A stretch of 64,000 bases of DNA from Pseudomonas morbosilactucae (GTDB lineage Bacteria > Pseudomonadota > Gammaproteobacteria > Pseudomonadales > Pseudomonadaceae): the NCBI RefSeq assembly GCF_023241715.1, contig NZ_JALQCW010000015.1:16712-80711 (forward strand), in the 5' to 3' direction. The notes beneath the pieces are model-generated. The model worked only from the letters and a program-made list of their open reading frames with translations. It was not told the DNA's origin and searched no databases. The position numbers and the translations under genes are program-made. Shown here one piece after another: positions 31,254 through 44,029 of the stretch. The first letter of the stretch is position 1. Every line of letters starts with the position of its first letter.

Positions 31254-32316
31254 GGGCCACCTCCAGGCAGATATCGACCACGCTGCGGGTGGCTTCGGGT
31301 TTGGCCAGTCGGCGCGCTGCGTGCGCCATGTTGTCGAGTCGTTCCGGTTGCATCAAAACCTCTGTCAGGCGAGCGGCTAGATCCGCGGCACCAGTCGTTC
31401 TTTGCGGCATCAGGAAAGCAGCGCCTTCACGAGCCAAATAGTCGGCGTTACGGGTCTGGTGATCGTCGATCGCGTGGGGCAAAGGCACCAGCATCGAGGG
31501 CAGACCGGCGGCAGCCAGTTCACTGACGGTCAGCGCACCTGCGCGACAGACCACCAGGTCGGCCCAGCCATAGGCTTGAGCCATGTCTTTGATAAAGGGC
31601 TGCACTTGCGCCTCGACACCAGCGTCGCGATAACGCTGCGCAGTCACTTCATCGTGGTTTTTGCCAGCCTGGTGGAAGACCTCCGGGCGCCACTGGGGAT
31701 CGACCAGCGCCAGGGCCTCAGGCAGCAACTTGTTCAACGGTTCTGCACCCAGGCTTCCACCGAGGATCAGCAAACGCGCCTTGCGTCCGGCCAGGGCCTC
31801 GCGCGGTGTTTCGAGGAACAGTTCACCACGCACCGGGTTGCCCGTGGTGCGGCGGCTGGCGGAGGTGGCAAAGGTGTCCGGGAAAGCTTCGCAGACTCGC
31901 GCAGCCAACGGCACCAGCAGCCGATTGGCGGTACCGGCCACGGCGTTCTGTTCATGAACGATCACCGGCACACCGGCCAACTTGGCGGCGACTCCGCCAG
32001 GGCCCGTGACATAACCACCAAAGCCCAGCACACAGACCGGCTTCAGTTGGCGAATGATCTTGCGCGCCTGCAACACGGCCTTAATCAGCACAAACGGCGC
32101 CTTGAGCAGGGACAGCTTGCCCTTGCCCCGCAGGCCGGTGACGTTGATCAGGTGCAGGGGCAACCCGGCACCCGGCACCAATTCGTTCTCGATGCCTCGC
32201 GGGGTCCCGAGCCAATGCACGCTGTAGCCACGGGCCTGGAATTCCCGCGCACAGGCCAAGGCCGGGAACACGTGGCCCCCGGTACCGCCCGCCATGATCA
32301 GCACGTTAGCGCCCAT
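31246..32316 (-). CDS. murG: UDP-GlcNAc transferase MurG (lipid II synthase)
   Basis: Peripheral membrane GT28 glycosyltransferase adding GlcNAc to lipid I. 356 residues from [18 protein letters not shown], which carries the family glycine-rich loop; the longer frame upstream is inside ftsW and is rejected. The second glycine-rich and UDP-binding region is [21 protein letters not shown]. The start overlaps the ftsW end by 11 bases. Confidence 0.97.
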
Positions 32317-33523
32317 GGATTGGCTCCTCGGCAAAATCACTTTCACTGAACTCCATCTCTTCACTGCCCAAGTGGGTTCGACTCTCCCACTCGATGCGCA
32401 GCAACAAGCCCAGACAGGCACAGCAGATCACCAAGGAACTGCCGCCATAACTGAGGAACGGCAAGGTCAGGCCCTTGGTCGGCAACAAGCCTACGTTCAC
32501 GCCGATGTTGATCAGGAATTGACCAATCCACAGGAACGACAAACCGTAAGCCACATAAGCGGCGAAGTACTGCTTGGCCTTCTCGGCCCACAGACCGATG
32601 TACATGCCACGCACGCACACGAATACGAACAGCCCGACGGTGGCCAGGGAACCCACCACGCCCAACTCTTCAGCCAGCACCGAGAACACGAAGTCGGTGT
32701 GGGCTTCGGGCAGGTAGAACTGCTTCTGCACGCTGTTGCCCAGGCCAACGCCGAGCCACTCGCCGCGACCGAAGGCAATCAACGCCTGGGTCAACTGGTA
32801 GCCGGAGCCGAACTGATCGGCCCAGGGGTCGGTAAAGGTGATCAAGCGCGCCATCCGGTAGGGCTGGGCCTGAACCAGGATGGTGACCGCCGCCACTGCC
32901 AGCACCACCATCAAGGTGAAACGGAACAGCCCGACCCCGCCCAGGAACAGCATGGCCGCCGCAGCGCCCATCATCACCACCGTGGCGCCGAAGTCCGGCT
33001 CCATCAGCAGCAGGCCAGCCATGGGCAGCAGCACGATGAAGGGCTTGAAGAAGCCCATCCAGCTCTCACGCACTTCCTTCTGCCGGCGCACCAGGTAACC
33101 GCCCAGGTAGATCACCACGAACACCTTGGCGATCTCGGAGGGCTGCACGTTGAAGAAGCTGAAGCCGATCCAGCGCATCGAGCCGTTGACCTCACGACCG
33201 ATCCCCGGCACCAGCACCATTACCAGCAGGCCAAAGGCACCGATCAGCATCAACCAGCCCAGGCGCTGCCAGGTGGCGATGGGAATCATCATGGTCACGA
33301 CACAGGCACCCAGGCCGATGACCAGGTAAACCAAATGGCGAATCATGTGGTACAGCGGGTTACCCGACTGCACGGCGGCCACTTCCGAAGAGGCGGAGGT
33401 GATCATCACCAGCCCGAGGCCCAGCAGTGCCAGGCAACCGGCAAGCAATGGGAAGTCGAGGTCGATGCCACGACCGGTAATCAGCGGCGACGGATAAGGC
33501 TTGATGATGTTGCGCAGGTTCAT
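32306..33523 (-). CDS. ftsW: peptidoglycan glycosyltransferase FtsW
   Basis: SEDS-family membrane polymerase that works with FtsI at the septum. 405 residues from MNLRNIIKPYP, with about ten membrane segments. The catalytic Asp region is PEAHTDFVFSVLAEELG, and the C-terminal signature is TKGLTLPFLSYGGSS. The start overlaps the murD stop (ATGA). Confidence 0.97.
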   Translation of the reverse strand: MNLRNIIKPYPSPLITGRGIDLDFPLLAGCLALLGLGLVMITSASSEVAAVQSGNPLYHMIRHLVYLVIGLGACVVTMMIPIATWQRLGWLMLIGAFGLLVMVLVPGIGREVNGSMRWIGFSFFNVQPSEIAKVFVVIYLGGYLVRRQKEVRESWMGFFKPFIVLLPMAGLLLMEPDFGATVVMMGAAAAMLFLGGVGLFRFTLMVVLAVAAVTILVQAQPYRMARLITFTDPWADQFGSGYQLTQALIAFGRGEWLGVGLGNSVQKQFYLPEAHTDFVFSVLAEELGVVGSLATVGLFVFVCVRGMYIGLWAEKAKQYFAAYVAYGLSFLWIGQFLINIGVNVGLLPTKGLTLPFLSYGGSSLVICCACLGLLLRIEWESRTHLGSEEMEFSESDFAEEPIHGR

Positions 33524-34866
33524 GCCAAGCCCTCCACAGCCTGGGCAAACAGCTGCCCACGCTCTTCGTAGTTCTTGAACATGTCGAAACTGGCGCACGC
33601 CGGCGACAGCAACACCGCATCGCCGGGCTGGGCCACGGCCTTGCACTGGGCGATGGCGTCGTCCAGGGACGTGGCGCGTACTTGCGGCACGGCGTCGCCC
33701 AGGGCAGCAGCGATCAAATCGGCATCGCGGCCCATCAGCACCACCGCGCGGCAGTGCGCGGCCACGGGTGCTTTAAGGTCTTTAAAATCGGCGCCCTTGC
33801 CGTCGCCACCGGCGATCAGCACCAGCTTCCCGTCGATATCAGCCCCCAGGCCTTCGATAGCGGCCAATGCAGCGCCCACGTTGGTGGCCTTGGAATCGTT
33901 GTAATAGCTGACACCGCCCAGGTCGCGCACCCACTGGCAGCGATGTTCGAGACCGCCGAAGGTGCGCAGGCTCGAGAGCATGGCATCGAACGGGAGGCCC
34001 ACCGCATGCCCAAGGGCCAAGGCCGCCAGGGCGTTGGACTGGTTATGCGCGCCACGGATCTTCAGTTCACGTACCGGCATCAGGTTCTGGAATTCGAAGG
34101 CCAGGTACTTCTCGCCGTTCTCTTCGCGAATGCCAAAGGCCTTAAAGTCGGGTTTGCCCAGGCCGAAGGTCCAGCACGGCAGGCCTTCGCCGATCAGCGG
34201 ACGGGTCAAGGCATCCTGACGGTTGAACACCACTTGCCGCGCCCCGCGGAAGATCCGGTGCTTGGCCAAGTGATAGGCCGGCAGGCCGCTGTAGCGGTCC
34301 ATATGGTCTTCACTGATGTTCAACACGGTCGCCACTTCGGCACCCAGGTCGTGGGTGGTCTCCAACTGGAAGCTGGACAACTCCATGACGTACAGCTCGA
34401 CGTCGTCGCTGAGCAGGTCGAGGGCCGGGGTCCCCAGGTTCCCGCCCACCGCCACACGCTTGCCCGCCGCAGCAGCCATCTCGCCGACCAGGGTGGTGAC
34501 GGTGCTTTTGGCGTTGGAGCCGCTGATGGCGACGATCGGCGCCTTGGCGTTACGCGCGAACAGCTCGATGTCACCCGACAGCTTGACGCCACGGGCTGCT
34601 GCCGCTTGCAGGGCGGGCGTGGCCAGGGCCAGGCCAGGGCTCACGTAGAGCTCGTCGGCACGGCACAGGAATTCCACGTCCAGTTCGCCACAACGCACTT
34701 CCACATGAGGGTAGTCACGGCGCAGCGTGGCCAGCTCAGGTGGATTGTCCCGCGTGTCGGCCACTGCAAACGCCACGCCCCGGCTCGCCAGGAAGCGAAC
34801 CAGGGACATGCCGCTCTTGCCGAGGCCGACAACGATGCGGAAGTGGTCAGAAGCGATCAGAGACAC
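33520..34866 (-). CDS. murD: UDP-N-acetylmuramoylalanine--D-glutamate ligase
   Basis: Second Mur ligase; it adds D-Glu to UDP-MurNAc-L-Ala. 448 residues. The P-loop is GSNAKST (116-122), where Ala replaces the common Gly of GTNGKST, a form I recall from pseudomonads. It lies five bases after mraY and overlaps ftsW by four. Confidence 0.98.
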   Translation of the reverse strand: MSLIASDHFRIVVGLGKSGMSLVRFLASRGVAFAVADTRDNPPELATLRRDYPHVEVRCGELDVEFLCRADELYVSPGLALATPALQAAAARGVKLSGDIELFARNAKAPIVAISGSNAKSTVTTLVGEMAAAAGKRVAVGGNLGTPALDLLSDDVELYVMELSSFQLETTHDLGAEVATVLNISEDHMDRYSGLPAYHLAKHRIFRGARQVVFNRQDALTRPLIGEGLPCWTFGLGKPDFKAFGIREENGEKYLAFEFQNLMPVRELKIRGAHNQSNALAALALGHAVGLPFDAMLSSLRTFGGLEHRCQWVRDLGGVSYYNDSKATNVGAALAAIEGLGADIDGKLVLIAGGDGKGADFKDLKAPVAAHCRAVVLMGRDADLIAAALGDAVPQVRATSLDDAIAQCKAVAQPGDAVLLSPACASFDMFKNYEERGQLFAQAVEGLA

Positions 34867-34871
34867 TCGTT

Positions 34872-35954
34872 CTACCTCAGCTTCAGGGTGGCAAGGCCGA
34901 CCAACACGAGAATCACAGTGATGATCCAGAAACGGACAATCACGCGCGGCTCGGGCCAGCCCTTGAGTTCAAAGTGGTGGTGGATCGGCGCCATGCGGAA
35001 CACACGACGACCGGTGAGTTTGAAAGAGGCCACCTGGATGACCACCGACAGGGTCTCCATCACAAAGACACCGCCCATGATGAACAGGACGATTTCCTGG
35101 CGAACGATTACCGCGATGGTGCCCAAAGCCGCGCCCAGCGCCAGTGCGCCGACGTCGCCCATGAATACTTGGGCCGGGTACGTGTTGAACCACAAGAAAC
35201 CCAGGCCGGCGCCAATCAACGCGCCACAGAACACAATCAGCTCACCAGCGCCCGGTACGTAAGGGATCAGCAGGTACTCGGCAAACTTCACGTTACCCGA
35301 CAGGTAGCAGAAGATGCCCAGAGCACCGCCCACCATCACGGTCGGCATGATCGCCAGGCCGTCGAGGCCGTCGGTGAGGTTGACCGCGTTGCTCGATCCG
35401 ACAATAACGAAGTAGGTCAGCACCACGAAGCCCACGCCCAATGGAATGCTGACGTCCTTGAGCATCGGGATCAGCAGGGTGGTTTCCACCGGACTCTGCG
35501 CGGTCATATAAAGGAAGATCGCCGCACCCAGGCCGAACACCGACTGCCAGAAATACTTCCAGCGGCTCGGCAAGCCTCGGGAGTTCTTCTCGATCACCTT
35601 GCGGTAGTCATCCACCCAACCGATGGCACCAAACGCCAGGGTCACCAACAGCACAACCCACACATAGTGGTTGCGCAGGTCTGCCCACAGCAGGGTGCTG
35701 ACACCAATGGCAGAAAGAATCAGCGCACCGCCCATGGTGGGGGTGCCAGATTTGGACAGGTGAGACTGCGGCCCGTCGTTACGGACGGACTGACCGATCT
35801 GCCGGCTCTGCAACGTGCGGATCATCCACGGCCCCAGGCACAGCGACAACGACAACGCGGTCAGCACACCGAGAATCCCGCGCAGGGTCAGGTACTGAAA
35901 GACCGCGAAGCCTTTGTAGAACTGTTGCAGGTACTCCGCTAGCAGCAGCAGCAT
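34872..35954 (-). CDS. mraY: phospho-N-acetylmuramoyl-pentapeptide transferase
   Basis: Polytopic enzyme that moves phospho-MurNAc-pentapeptide onto undecaprenyl phosphate, making lipid I. 360 residues from [12 protein letters not shown], about ten membrane helices. Family motifs are [11 protein letters not shown], the catalytic [11 protein letters not shown] and PIHHHFE near the C-terminus. Its ATG shares one base with the murF stop (TAATG). Confidence 0.98.
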   Translation of the reverse strand: MLLLLAEYLQQFYKGFAVFQYLTLRGILGVLTALSLSLCLGPWMIRTLQSRQIGQSVRNDGPQSHLSKSGTPTMGGALILSAIGVSTLLWADLRNHYVWVVLLVTLAFGAIGWVDDYRKVIEKNSRGLPSRWKYFWQSVFGLGAAIFLYMTAQSPVETTLLIPMLKDVSIPLGVGFVVLTYFVIVGSSNAVNLTDGLDGLAIMPTVMVGGALGIFCYLSGNVKFAEYLLIPYVPGAGELIVFCGALIGAGLGFLWFNTYPAQVFMGDVGALALGAALGTIAVIVRQEIVLFIMGGVFVMETLSVVIQVASFKLTGRRVFRMAPIHHHFELKGWPEPRVIVRFWIITVILVLVGLATLKLR

Positions 35955-37336
35955 TAATGTTTCACTCCGTTCTTTTCTTGAAGAAGGGGACCGCACAACG
36001 CCACGACGATGTTTTCCATCACCGCACTGCGCGATCCTTTGATCAAAATGGTGGTATTGGGGTCTTGCTCGACGTCCAGAGCGGCAATCAGGTCAGCCTG
36101 GCTGGCGAAATGGCGCGCATGTTCGCCAAAGGCGTCCACGGCATGGGCCATCATCGGACCTACGGCGTACAAGGCCGAAACCTTGCCGGCGGCATATGCA
36201 CCCACTTCGCGGTGCCCCTGCTCCGCCCACTCGCCCAACTCGCCGACGTCTCCGAGCACCAGGACGGTGCGGCCGGAAAAGCCGGCGAGTATATCAACGG
36301 CGGCGCACATGGAGGTGGGGTTTGCGTTGTAAGTGTCGTCGATCACACGAATGCCGTTTTTCGCCAACTGCGCCACCGTGCGCCCTTTTACTGGCTGCAC
36401 AGCGTTCAAGCCCGTGGCGATACCAAACAGCGAGACGCCCATGGCGTGGGCGGCAGCAGCGGCCGCCAAGGCGTTGGCCACGTTATGGGTGCCCAGCAAG
36501 TTCAGCTGCACCTGCTCCACGCCTTGCGGGCTGTGGAGTTTGAACGAAGGGCAGCCCCGCGCATCGCGGTCTATATCCGACGCATGGAAGTCTGCACGAG
36601 GGTCGCTCAAAGCGAAGCTCAAGATCTGCCGGCCAGCAGCCCGGGCTTTCCAGATCGCAAAGGCCTTGTCGTCAAGGTTCAGCACGGCGACGCCAGAAGC
36701 GTCCAGCCCTTCAAGAATCTCGCCCTTGGCTTCGACAATCTTCTCCGGGCCACCGAACTCACCGACGTGAGCGGTCCCTGCATTGTTGATGACCGCGACT
36801 TGAGGCCGGGTCATGGCAACGGTGTAGGCGATCTCACCGATCCGCGAAGCGCCCAGCTCAATGACCGCGGCGGTATGTTCCGGAGCCAGTTCGAGCAAGG
36901 TCAGTGGCGCACCGAGGTCGTTGTTCAGGTTGCCGCGTGTGGCCAGCACCGGGCCGCGAGTACGCAGAATACTGGCGAGCATTTCCTTGACCGTGGTCTT
37001 GCCACTGGAGCCGGTAATAGCCGCCACCGGCTGAGTAAACGCCGAACGATTGAGCGCGCCGAGTTGCCCCAGGGCCACACGGGTGTCGCTGACCAGCAGT
37101 TGCGGCAGGGTGGAGTCCACGACTTCACGCTCCACCAAGGCTGCGACCGCACCCTTGGCAGCGACTTCATTCAAATAGTCATGACCGTCGAAACGCGGGC
37201 CGGCCAAGGCAATAAACAACTGCCCGGGCTGGATGGCACGACTGTCGATGCTGACGCCATTAAAGGAGGCATCGGCGGCAACCAGGCGCCCGGCCAAGAC
37301 GCGGGTCAGTTCGCTCAGTTTCAAAGCGTTAAGCAT
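35954..37336 (-). CDS. murF: UDP-MurNAc-tripeptide--D-Ala-D-Ala ligase
   Basis: Fourth Mur ligase; it adds the D-Ala-D-Ala made by Ddl. 460 residues. The P-loop is GSSGKTT (109-115) and the adenine-binding region is [11 protein letters not shown]. It overlaps murE by eight bases. Confidence 0.98.
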   Translation of the reverse strand: MLNALKLSELTRVLAGRLVAADASFNGVSIDSRAIQPGQLFIALAGPRFDGHDYLNEVAAKGAVAALVEREVVDSTLPQLLVSDTRVALGQLGALNRSAFTQPVAAITGSSGKTTVKEMLASILRTRGPVLATRGNLNNDLGAPLTLLELAPEHTAAVIELGASRIGEIAYTVAMTRPQVAVINNAGTAHVGEFGGPEKIVEAKGEILEGLDASGVAVLNLDDKAFAIWKARAAGRQILSFALSDPRADFHASDIDRDARGCPSFKLHSPQGVEQVQLNLLGTHNVANALAAAAAAHAMGVSLFGIATGLNAVQPVKGRTVAQLAKNGIRVIDDTYNANPTSMCAAVDILAGFSGRTVLVLGDVGELGEWAEQGHREVGAYAAGKVSALYAVGPMMAHAVDAFGEHARHFASQADLIAALDVEQDPNTTILIKGSRSAVMENIVVALCGPLLQEKNGVKH

Positions 37337-38791
37337 GGGCGACCTCCCAGGCAGTCAGGGCTTTGTCGGCTTCCACCAAGTCGGAAAACCCGTGGCGTTC
37401 ACCGTTGATTTCCTGATAGTCCTCATGGCCCTTGCCGGCCAGAACGATCACGTCCTCTGCCGAAGCACTGGCAATCAGCTGGGCGATGGCCAAACCACGA
37501 CCGGCGACAAACTCGACCTTGTCCGCTGCAGCAAAACCACCTCGGATGTCGTCGAAAATCAGCGCAGGGTCTTCAGTACGAGGATTGTCATCGGTGACCA
37601 GCACCGCGTCCGCCAGGCGCTCCACCACTTGCGCCATCAACGGCCGCTTGCCGCGATCACGATCGCCGCCGCAACCGAACAGGCACAGCAAGCGCCCCTT
37701 GGCGTGGGGACGCAGGGCCAGCAAAACCTTTTCCAGCGCGTCCGGGGTGTGGGCGTAATCGACCACCACCAGCGGCTGATTACCGCCCCCCAAACGCTGC
37801 ATGCGCCCGGCCGGGCCTTCGAGCTTGGGCAGCACGGCGAGGATTTCATCCAGCGCGTAATCCAGGCCCAACAAGGCGCCGACCGCCGCCAGAACGTTGC
37901 TCAGGTTGAAACGCCCGAGCAAGGTGCTACACAAGTGATGCTCGCCCTGGGGGGTGACCAGTGTGGCGCGCACGCCCTCATCATCGAACCGCGCCTCGCG
38001 GCAATACAGGTAGGCGCTGGCATCTTCCAGGCTGTAAGTGATCAGGCGCGAGTCGTGCTTTTCAGCGGCCAACCGACGACCGAAGTCGTCGTCAAGATTG
38101 ATCACCCGGCACGCCAGGTCGGTCCAGTTGAACAGCTTGGCCTTGGCCGCGCCGTACGCTTCCATGGTGCCGTGATAATCCAGGTGGTCCCGGGACAGAT
38201 TGGTCAGCACCGCCACATCGAAGGCCAAGGCCGCGACACGGCCCTGATCCAAGCCGTGGGACGACACTTCCATGGCCACCGCCTTGGCACCGGCCTTTTT
38301 CAGGTCGGCCAGGGTGGCTTGCACCGCAATCGGATTCGGCGTGGTGTGCTGGCCGCTTTGCAGCGCGCCATAAAAACCGGTGCCCAAGGTCCCCACCAGG
38401 CCGCAATGCTGGCCAAGCAGGTCCAACGCCTGGGCGACCAATTGGGTCACGCTGGTTTTACCGTTGGTACCGGTCACACCCACCAGGTTGAGCTGGCGGC
38501 TCGGGTCGCCATAAAAGCGCCCAGCGATATCGGACAGTTGGGCGGCCAGGCCTTTGACGGGAATCAAGGGAGCATCGGTGATCGGCAGCACCGTGGCGCC
38601 ATCGACTTCATAAGCCACGGCGGCCGCACCGCGCTGCAGTGCATCGGCAATGTGCGCACGCCCGTCGAACTTACCGCCAGGCACTGCCAAAAACAGATCA
38701 CCGGCGCGCACTTGGCGGCTGTCCAGTGTCAGTTCACGAATCAGCAAATCACGGCCGGCATGGGCGAAAATCTTGTTCAGGCTAAGAGACA

Positions 38792-38792
<1 letters not shown>
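37329..38792 (-). CDS. murE: UDP-MurNAc-dipeptide--meso-diaminopimelate ligase
   Basis: Third Mur ligase. 487 residues. The P-loop is GTNGKTS (108-114). The DNPR motif in VTDDNPRTEDP is the signature for meso-diaminopimelate rather than lysine, as expected in a Gram-negative. It shares one base with the ftsI stop. Confidence 0.98.
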
Positions 38793-40802
<2,010 letters not shown>

Positions 40803-40806
<4 letters not shown>

Positions 40807-41750
40807 CGCAGCTTCTCCGCAACGCGCATGACAGCACTGCGGGAGCGTGGGTTGGCTTTGAGTTCGGCCTCGGAGGCGAACTGCGCTTTGCCATGGACTT
40901 TGATTTTCGGCACGAAGGCTTCAAAACGTACCGGCAGGTTGCGCGGCAGGTTATCGGACTCACCCTTCACCAGACGACGCATGAACAGTTTGACGATGCG
41001 ATCTTCCAGGGAGTGAAAGCTGATCACCACCAGACGGCCGCCCACTTCAAGGGATTCCAGCGCGGCCTCAAGACCGGCTTCCAGATCGCCCAGCTCATTG
41101 TTCACATGAATACGCAGACCCTGGAATGCGCGAGTCGCCGGGTTCTTGCCTTTTTCCCAAGCGGGGTTGGCGACTTTCAGTACTTCGGCCAGATCGGCGG
41201 TACGCGTAAAGGGCTGGATCTCGCGACGCTCGACCACGGCACGGGCCATGCGTCCGGAGAAGCGCTCTTCACCGTATTCCTTGAACACACGGGCGATTTC
41301 TTCCACGGGAGCCGTGGCAATGAACTCGGCAGCGCTGATACCGCGAGTCGGGTCCATGCGCATGTCCAGGGGGCCATCATTGAGGAAACTGAAGCCTCGC
41401 TCAGGATCGTCCAACTGTGGCGACGACACGCCCAGGTCCAGCAGAACCCCGCTGACTTTGCCATCCAGGCCACGATCGGAGACCTCCGACCCAAGCTCGG
41501 CAAAACTGCGCTGTACAACGACAAAGCGGCCGTCTTCGGCCGCTAGCGCTTGCCCGGTGGCAATCGCTTGGGGATCTTTATCGAACCCGAGGAGCCGACC
41601 ACCCGGCCCGAGCTTGCTGAGGATCAAGCGACTGTGGCCACCCCGGCCGAACGTACCGTCCAAATAGCAGCCATCAGCACGCACGGCGAGAGCCTCAACG
41701 GCTTCGTCAAGCAGTACGGTGATGTGGTTAAAGCCGCTATCAATAGTCAC
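40803..41750 (-). CDS. rsmH: 16S rRNA (cytosine1402-N4)-methyltransferase
   Basis: SAM-dependent methyltransferase of the ribosomal P site, formerly MraW. 315 residues. The SAM site is [16 protein letters not shown] with [11 protein letters not shown], followed by the family segment [21 protein letters not shown]. Together with RsmI, also encoded in this window, it makes N4,2'-O-dimethylcytidine 1402. Four-base overlap with mraZ. Confidence 0.98.
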
Positions 41751-42202
41751 AGGATCAAATCACGCAGTTCATCAGGCATCGCGCCCGGTTGTTGAATAGC
41801 TGCCAGGTCCGCTGCAGACACAGCGTTCCAGGCATCCTCGTCCCACAATTGGAACTTGTTCAGTTGGCCAACCAGCATTGCGCGCTTATCCAACTTGGCA
41901 TATTCGCGCAGGCGTGGCGGAACCAGAAAACGACCACTGCCATCGAGCTCGAGGTCGACGGCATTACCAATCAGCAAACGTTGCAAACGACGGTTCTCTT
42001 CGCGAAGCGAAGGCAGTGCGCGCAGTTTGGTTTCAATCAGCTCCCACTCATCGAGGGGGTAAACACACAAGCAAGGATCAACAGCGTCGATCGTGACGAT
42101 TAACTGCCCGGAACTTCGCGAAACCAGCTCGTCACGATACCGGCTCGGCATGGCGAGACGGCCTTTTGCATCGAGACTGATAGCGTTAGCTCCGCGAAAC
42201 AC
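41747..42202 (-). CDS. mraZ: transcriptional regulator MraZ
   Basis: AbrB-fold DNA-binding protein that heads the dcw cluster and represses it in E. coli. 151 residues with two copies of the family motif DxxxRxxxPxxx[14 protein letters not shown] near the N-terminus and [13 protein letters not shown] near residue 90. Three 10-base-spaced TGG-type repeats upstream form its likely operator. Confidence 0.97.
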   Translation of the reverse strand: MFRGANAISLDAKGRLAMPSRYRDELVSRSSGQLIVTIDAVDPCLCVYPLDEWELIETKLRALPSLREENRRLQRLLIGNAVDLELDGSGRFLVPPRLREYAKLDKRAMLVGQLNKFQLWDEDAWNAVSAADLAAIQQPGAMPDELRDLIL

Positions 42203-42243
42203 GTCAGCGCTTCTCCAAATTTTAGCGTTTTGCGCTCAAAAAA

Positions 42244-42270
42244 CCCACTTCATGCCACTTTCCGCCACTT
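42244..42270 (-). promoter_or_regulatory. MraZ box (three direct repeats)
   Basis: On the minus strand AAGTGGC-GGA-AAGTGGC-ATG-AAGTGGG gives three TGG(C/G)N repeats with a 10-base period, the layout known for MraZ operators (TGGGN-N5 repeats). They lie at and just after the expected transcription start and 42 bases before the mraZ ATG, so bound MraZ should block the mra promoter. Confidence 0.7.
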
Positions 42271-42276
42271 GCGCAC

Positions 42277-42306
42277 ACTATAGGAATGCGCCCACCACAC
42301 CGTCAA
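42277..42306 (-). promoter_or_regulatory. sigma-70 promoter of the dcw cluster (Pmra)
   Basis: On the minus strand TTGACG (-35, 42301-42306) and TATAGT (-10, 42277-42282) are separated by 18 bases. The expected start near 42270 is adjacent to the MraZ repeats. Confidence 0.7.
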
Positions 42307-42396
42307 GGCGCGCAGCGACGGAAAAGCCTTATAGATCGGAGATTTAGGAGACTAAAAAGAGGGATAACAAGAATTTGCGGAGGGTTTTGACCTGAT

Positions 42397-42432
42397 AACT
42401 TCATCCAGCTCATGAAGCTGCATCACGAAGTT
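42397..42432. other. unexplained stem-loop in the rnpB-mraZ gap
   Basis: AACTTC...GAAGTT forms an outer stem around an inner CAGCT-CATGA-AGCTG hairpin. It has no T run. The rest of 42307-42512 is AT-rich with no gene seen, apart from a weak CTGCT...AGCAG hairpin followed by T on the minus strand near 42473-42500 that could end rnpB. Confidence 0.4.
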
Positions 42433-42512
42433 AAAGTAGTTTGTTAAGAGTAAGATTTTTTCGGTATTACAAAAACGCTTCTGCTATTGAATCAAGCAGG
42501 GAGGGAAAAGGT

Positions 42513-42864
42513 GGAGAGTCGATCTGTAAGCCGGGTTCTGTCGAGGACAGTCATTCCTCTACGATGGCCATCACTGGACATCTTTAGCAACCTACCCGGT
42601 TCCAGCGCGGGCCACGCCTTGGAACCCTATTTGGTCTTGCTCCGAGTGGGGTTTACCTAGCCACGAACTGTTGCCAGACGTGCGGTGCGCTCTTACCGCA
42701 CCTTTTCACCCTTACCGGCACCGAAGTGCTTAGGCGGTTATTTTCTGTGGCACTTTCCGTAGGCTCACGCCCCCCAGGCATTACCTGGCACTCCGCCCTA
42801 TGGAGCCCGGACTTTCCTCCCCCCCCTAATTTTCATAGAGGGCAGCGACTGTCCAATCGACTCT
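42513..42864 (-). ncRNA. rnpB: RNase P catalytic RNA (class A)
   Basis: The minus strand begins AGAGTCGATTGGACAGTCGC and contains the conserved P4-region segment GAGGAAAGTCCGGGCTCC, the internal AGGGTGAAAAGGTGCGG and AGAGCGCACCG elements, and the 3' end ACAGAACCCGGCTTACAGATCGACT, whose terminal bases pair with the 5' end. The length of about 352 bases is typical for gammaproteobacterial RNase P RNA, which matures tRNA 5' ends. Its place between rsmI and mraZ is as in P. aeruginosa. The ends are estimated to within a few bases. Confidence 0.97.
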
Positions 42865-42873
42865 CCGCCGCGC

Positions 42874-42902
42874 AGGTTAACGGCAGAGAGGCGGAAGAAC
42901 AA
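42874..42902 (-). promoter_or_regulatory. candidate rnpB promoter
   Basis: On the minus strand TTGTTC (42897-42902) and TAACCT (42874-42879) are 17 bases apart and end 10 bases before the RNase P RNA 5' end, in the short gap after rsmI. Confidence 0.45.
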
Positions 42903-42937
42903 GCGCTAAAAGCCTTTTGCCACTTTGCCGCCACCCT

Positions 42938-43810
42938 TTACTCGGCTTTCTGTTTATCCAGTGCGACCTGGTAGAGGACATTCTTGCGCTCACCGGTAAT
43001 TTCCGCTGTCAGCGCCGCCGCCCGCTTGAGCGGCATCTCCTTTAATAACAGTTCGAGAATGCGCATTGCCTCGCCACTGACCGCTTCATCGCTCTGTGGA
43101 GCCGTCCAACCCGCCACCAGTACAACGCACTCACCCCGTTGCTGATTGCTGTCGGACTCGACGAACTCGCGCAGCTGCGAAAGAGGCAAGCCTTTGAGGG
43201 TTTCAAACGTCTTGGTCAGCTCCCGAGCCAGCAACGCCGGGCGCTCGCCACCAAACACCCACTCCATATCCTGCAGGCACTCGAGAATACGGTGCGGCGC
43301 TTCGTAGAAAATCAGCGTGCGCGGCTCTTCCTTTACAAGCTCCAGACGCGCACGACGCCCCACCGCCTTGGCCGGCAAAAAACCCTCGAAGATAAAACGG
43401 TCCGACGGCAGCCCTGCTGCCGACAACGCAGCAATCAGGGCACAGGCACCGGGCACGGGCACCACATTGATGCCTGCTGCGCGTGCCTGGCGAACCAAGT
43501 GATAACCGGGATCGGAAATCAGCGGCGTGCCCGCATCCGAGATCAAGGCCACGTTATCGCCTGCCAGCAGCCGCGTGATGAAGCGACTGCCTTCATCTCG
43601 CTCGTTATGCTCATGACAGGCTGCAAGCGGCGTGGAAATACCGAAATGCTGTAACAACCGCTGGGAGTGACGCGTGTCTTCCGCAGCAATCAGGGCGACT
43701 TCCCGCAGCAACTTCAGTGCACGGGCACTGATGTCATCCAGGTTGCCGATAGGCGTCGCCACCACATAAAGCGAGCCCGCAGCTGAATTCAAAGGACCTG
43801 GAGCAGTCAA
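42938..43810 (-). CDS. rsmI: 16S rRNA (cytidine1402-2'-O)-methyltransferase
   Basis: Tetrapyrrole-methylase-fold SAM enzyme that 2'-O-methylates C1402, the partner modification of RsmH. The SLYVVATPIGNLDDISARAL segment, the GDNVALISDAGTPLISDPGYHLV loop and FYEAPHRI are family hallmarks. The start is uncertain. A TTG at 43810 (giving LTAPGPLNSAAG, 290 residues) has GAGG eight bases upstream and is preferred; a GTG lies three codons earlier and an ATG at 43873 gives a poor extension. It is divergent from lpoA. Confidence 0.95.
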   Translation of the reverse strand: MTAPGPLNSAAGSLYVVATPIGNLDDISARALKLLREVALIAAEDTRHSQRLLQHFGISTPLAACHEHNERDEGSRFITRLLAGDNVALISDAGTPLISDPGYHLVRQARAAGINVVPVPGACALIAALSAAGLPSDRFIFEGFLPAKAVGRRARLELVKEEPRTLIFYEAPHRILECLQDMEWVFGGERPALLARELTKTFETLKGLPLSQLREFVESDSNQQRGECVVLVAGWTAPQSDEAVSGEAMRILELLLKEMPLKRAAALTAEITGERKNVLYQVALDKQKAE

Positions 43811-44029
43811 AGCGCACACCTCATGAACGACAAAAGCGCCATTGTAACGCGTCAAGGCGCTCAGAATAATCACCGCTACCAGCCTTTAGATCGGCATAAC
43901 GTGCCCCGCCCCGACGAGCTGTAACATTTCCACGACCTAAATAAACGGTTTATCGCCACTAACATCGCGCCCCGGTCGACGCTTGGGTACAATCCCGGGC
44001 TAATTTGATCGAGTATCAGGAACACTTAC

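Noticed and set aside
42726..42974. 82-codon plus-strand frame over the RNase P RNA
   Set aside because: It lies inside rnpB, whose structure explains the sequence conservation.
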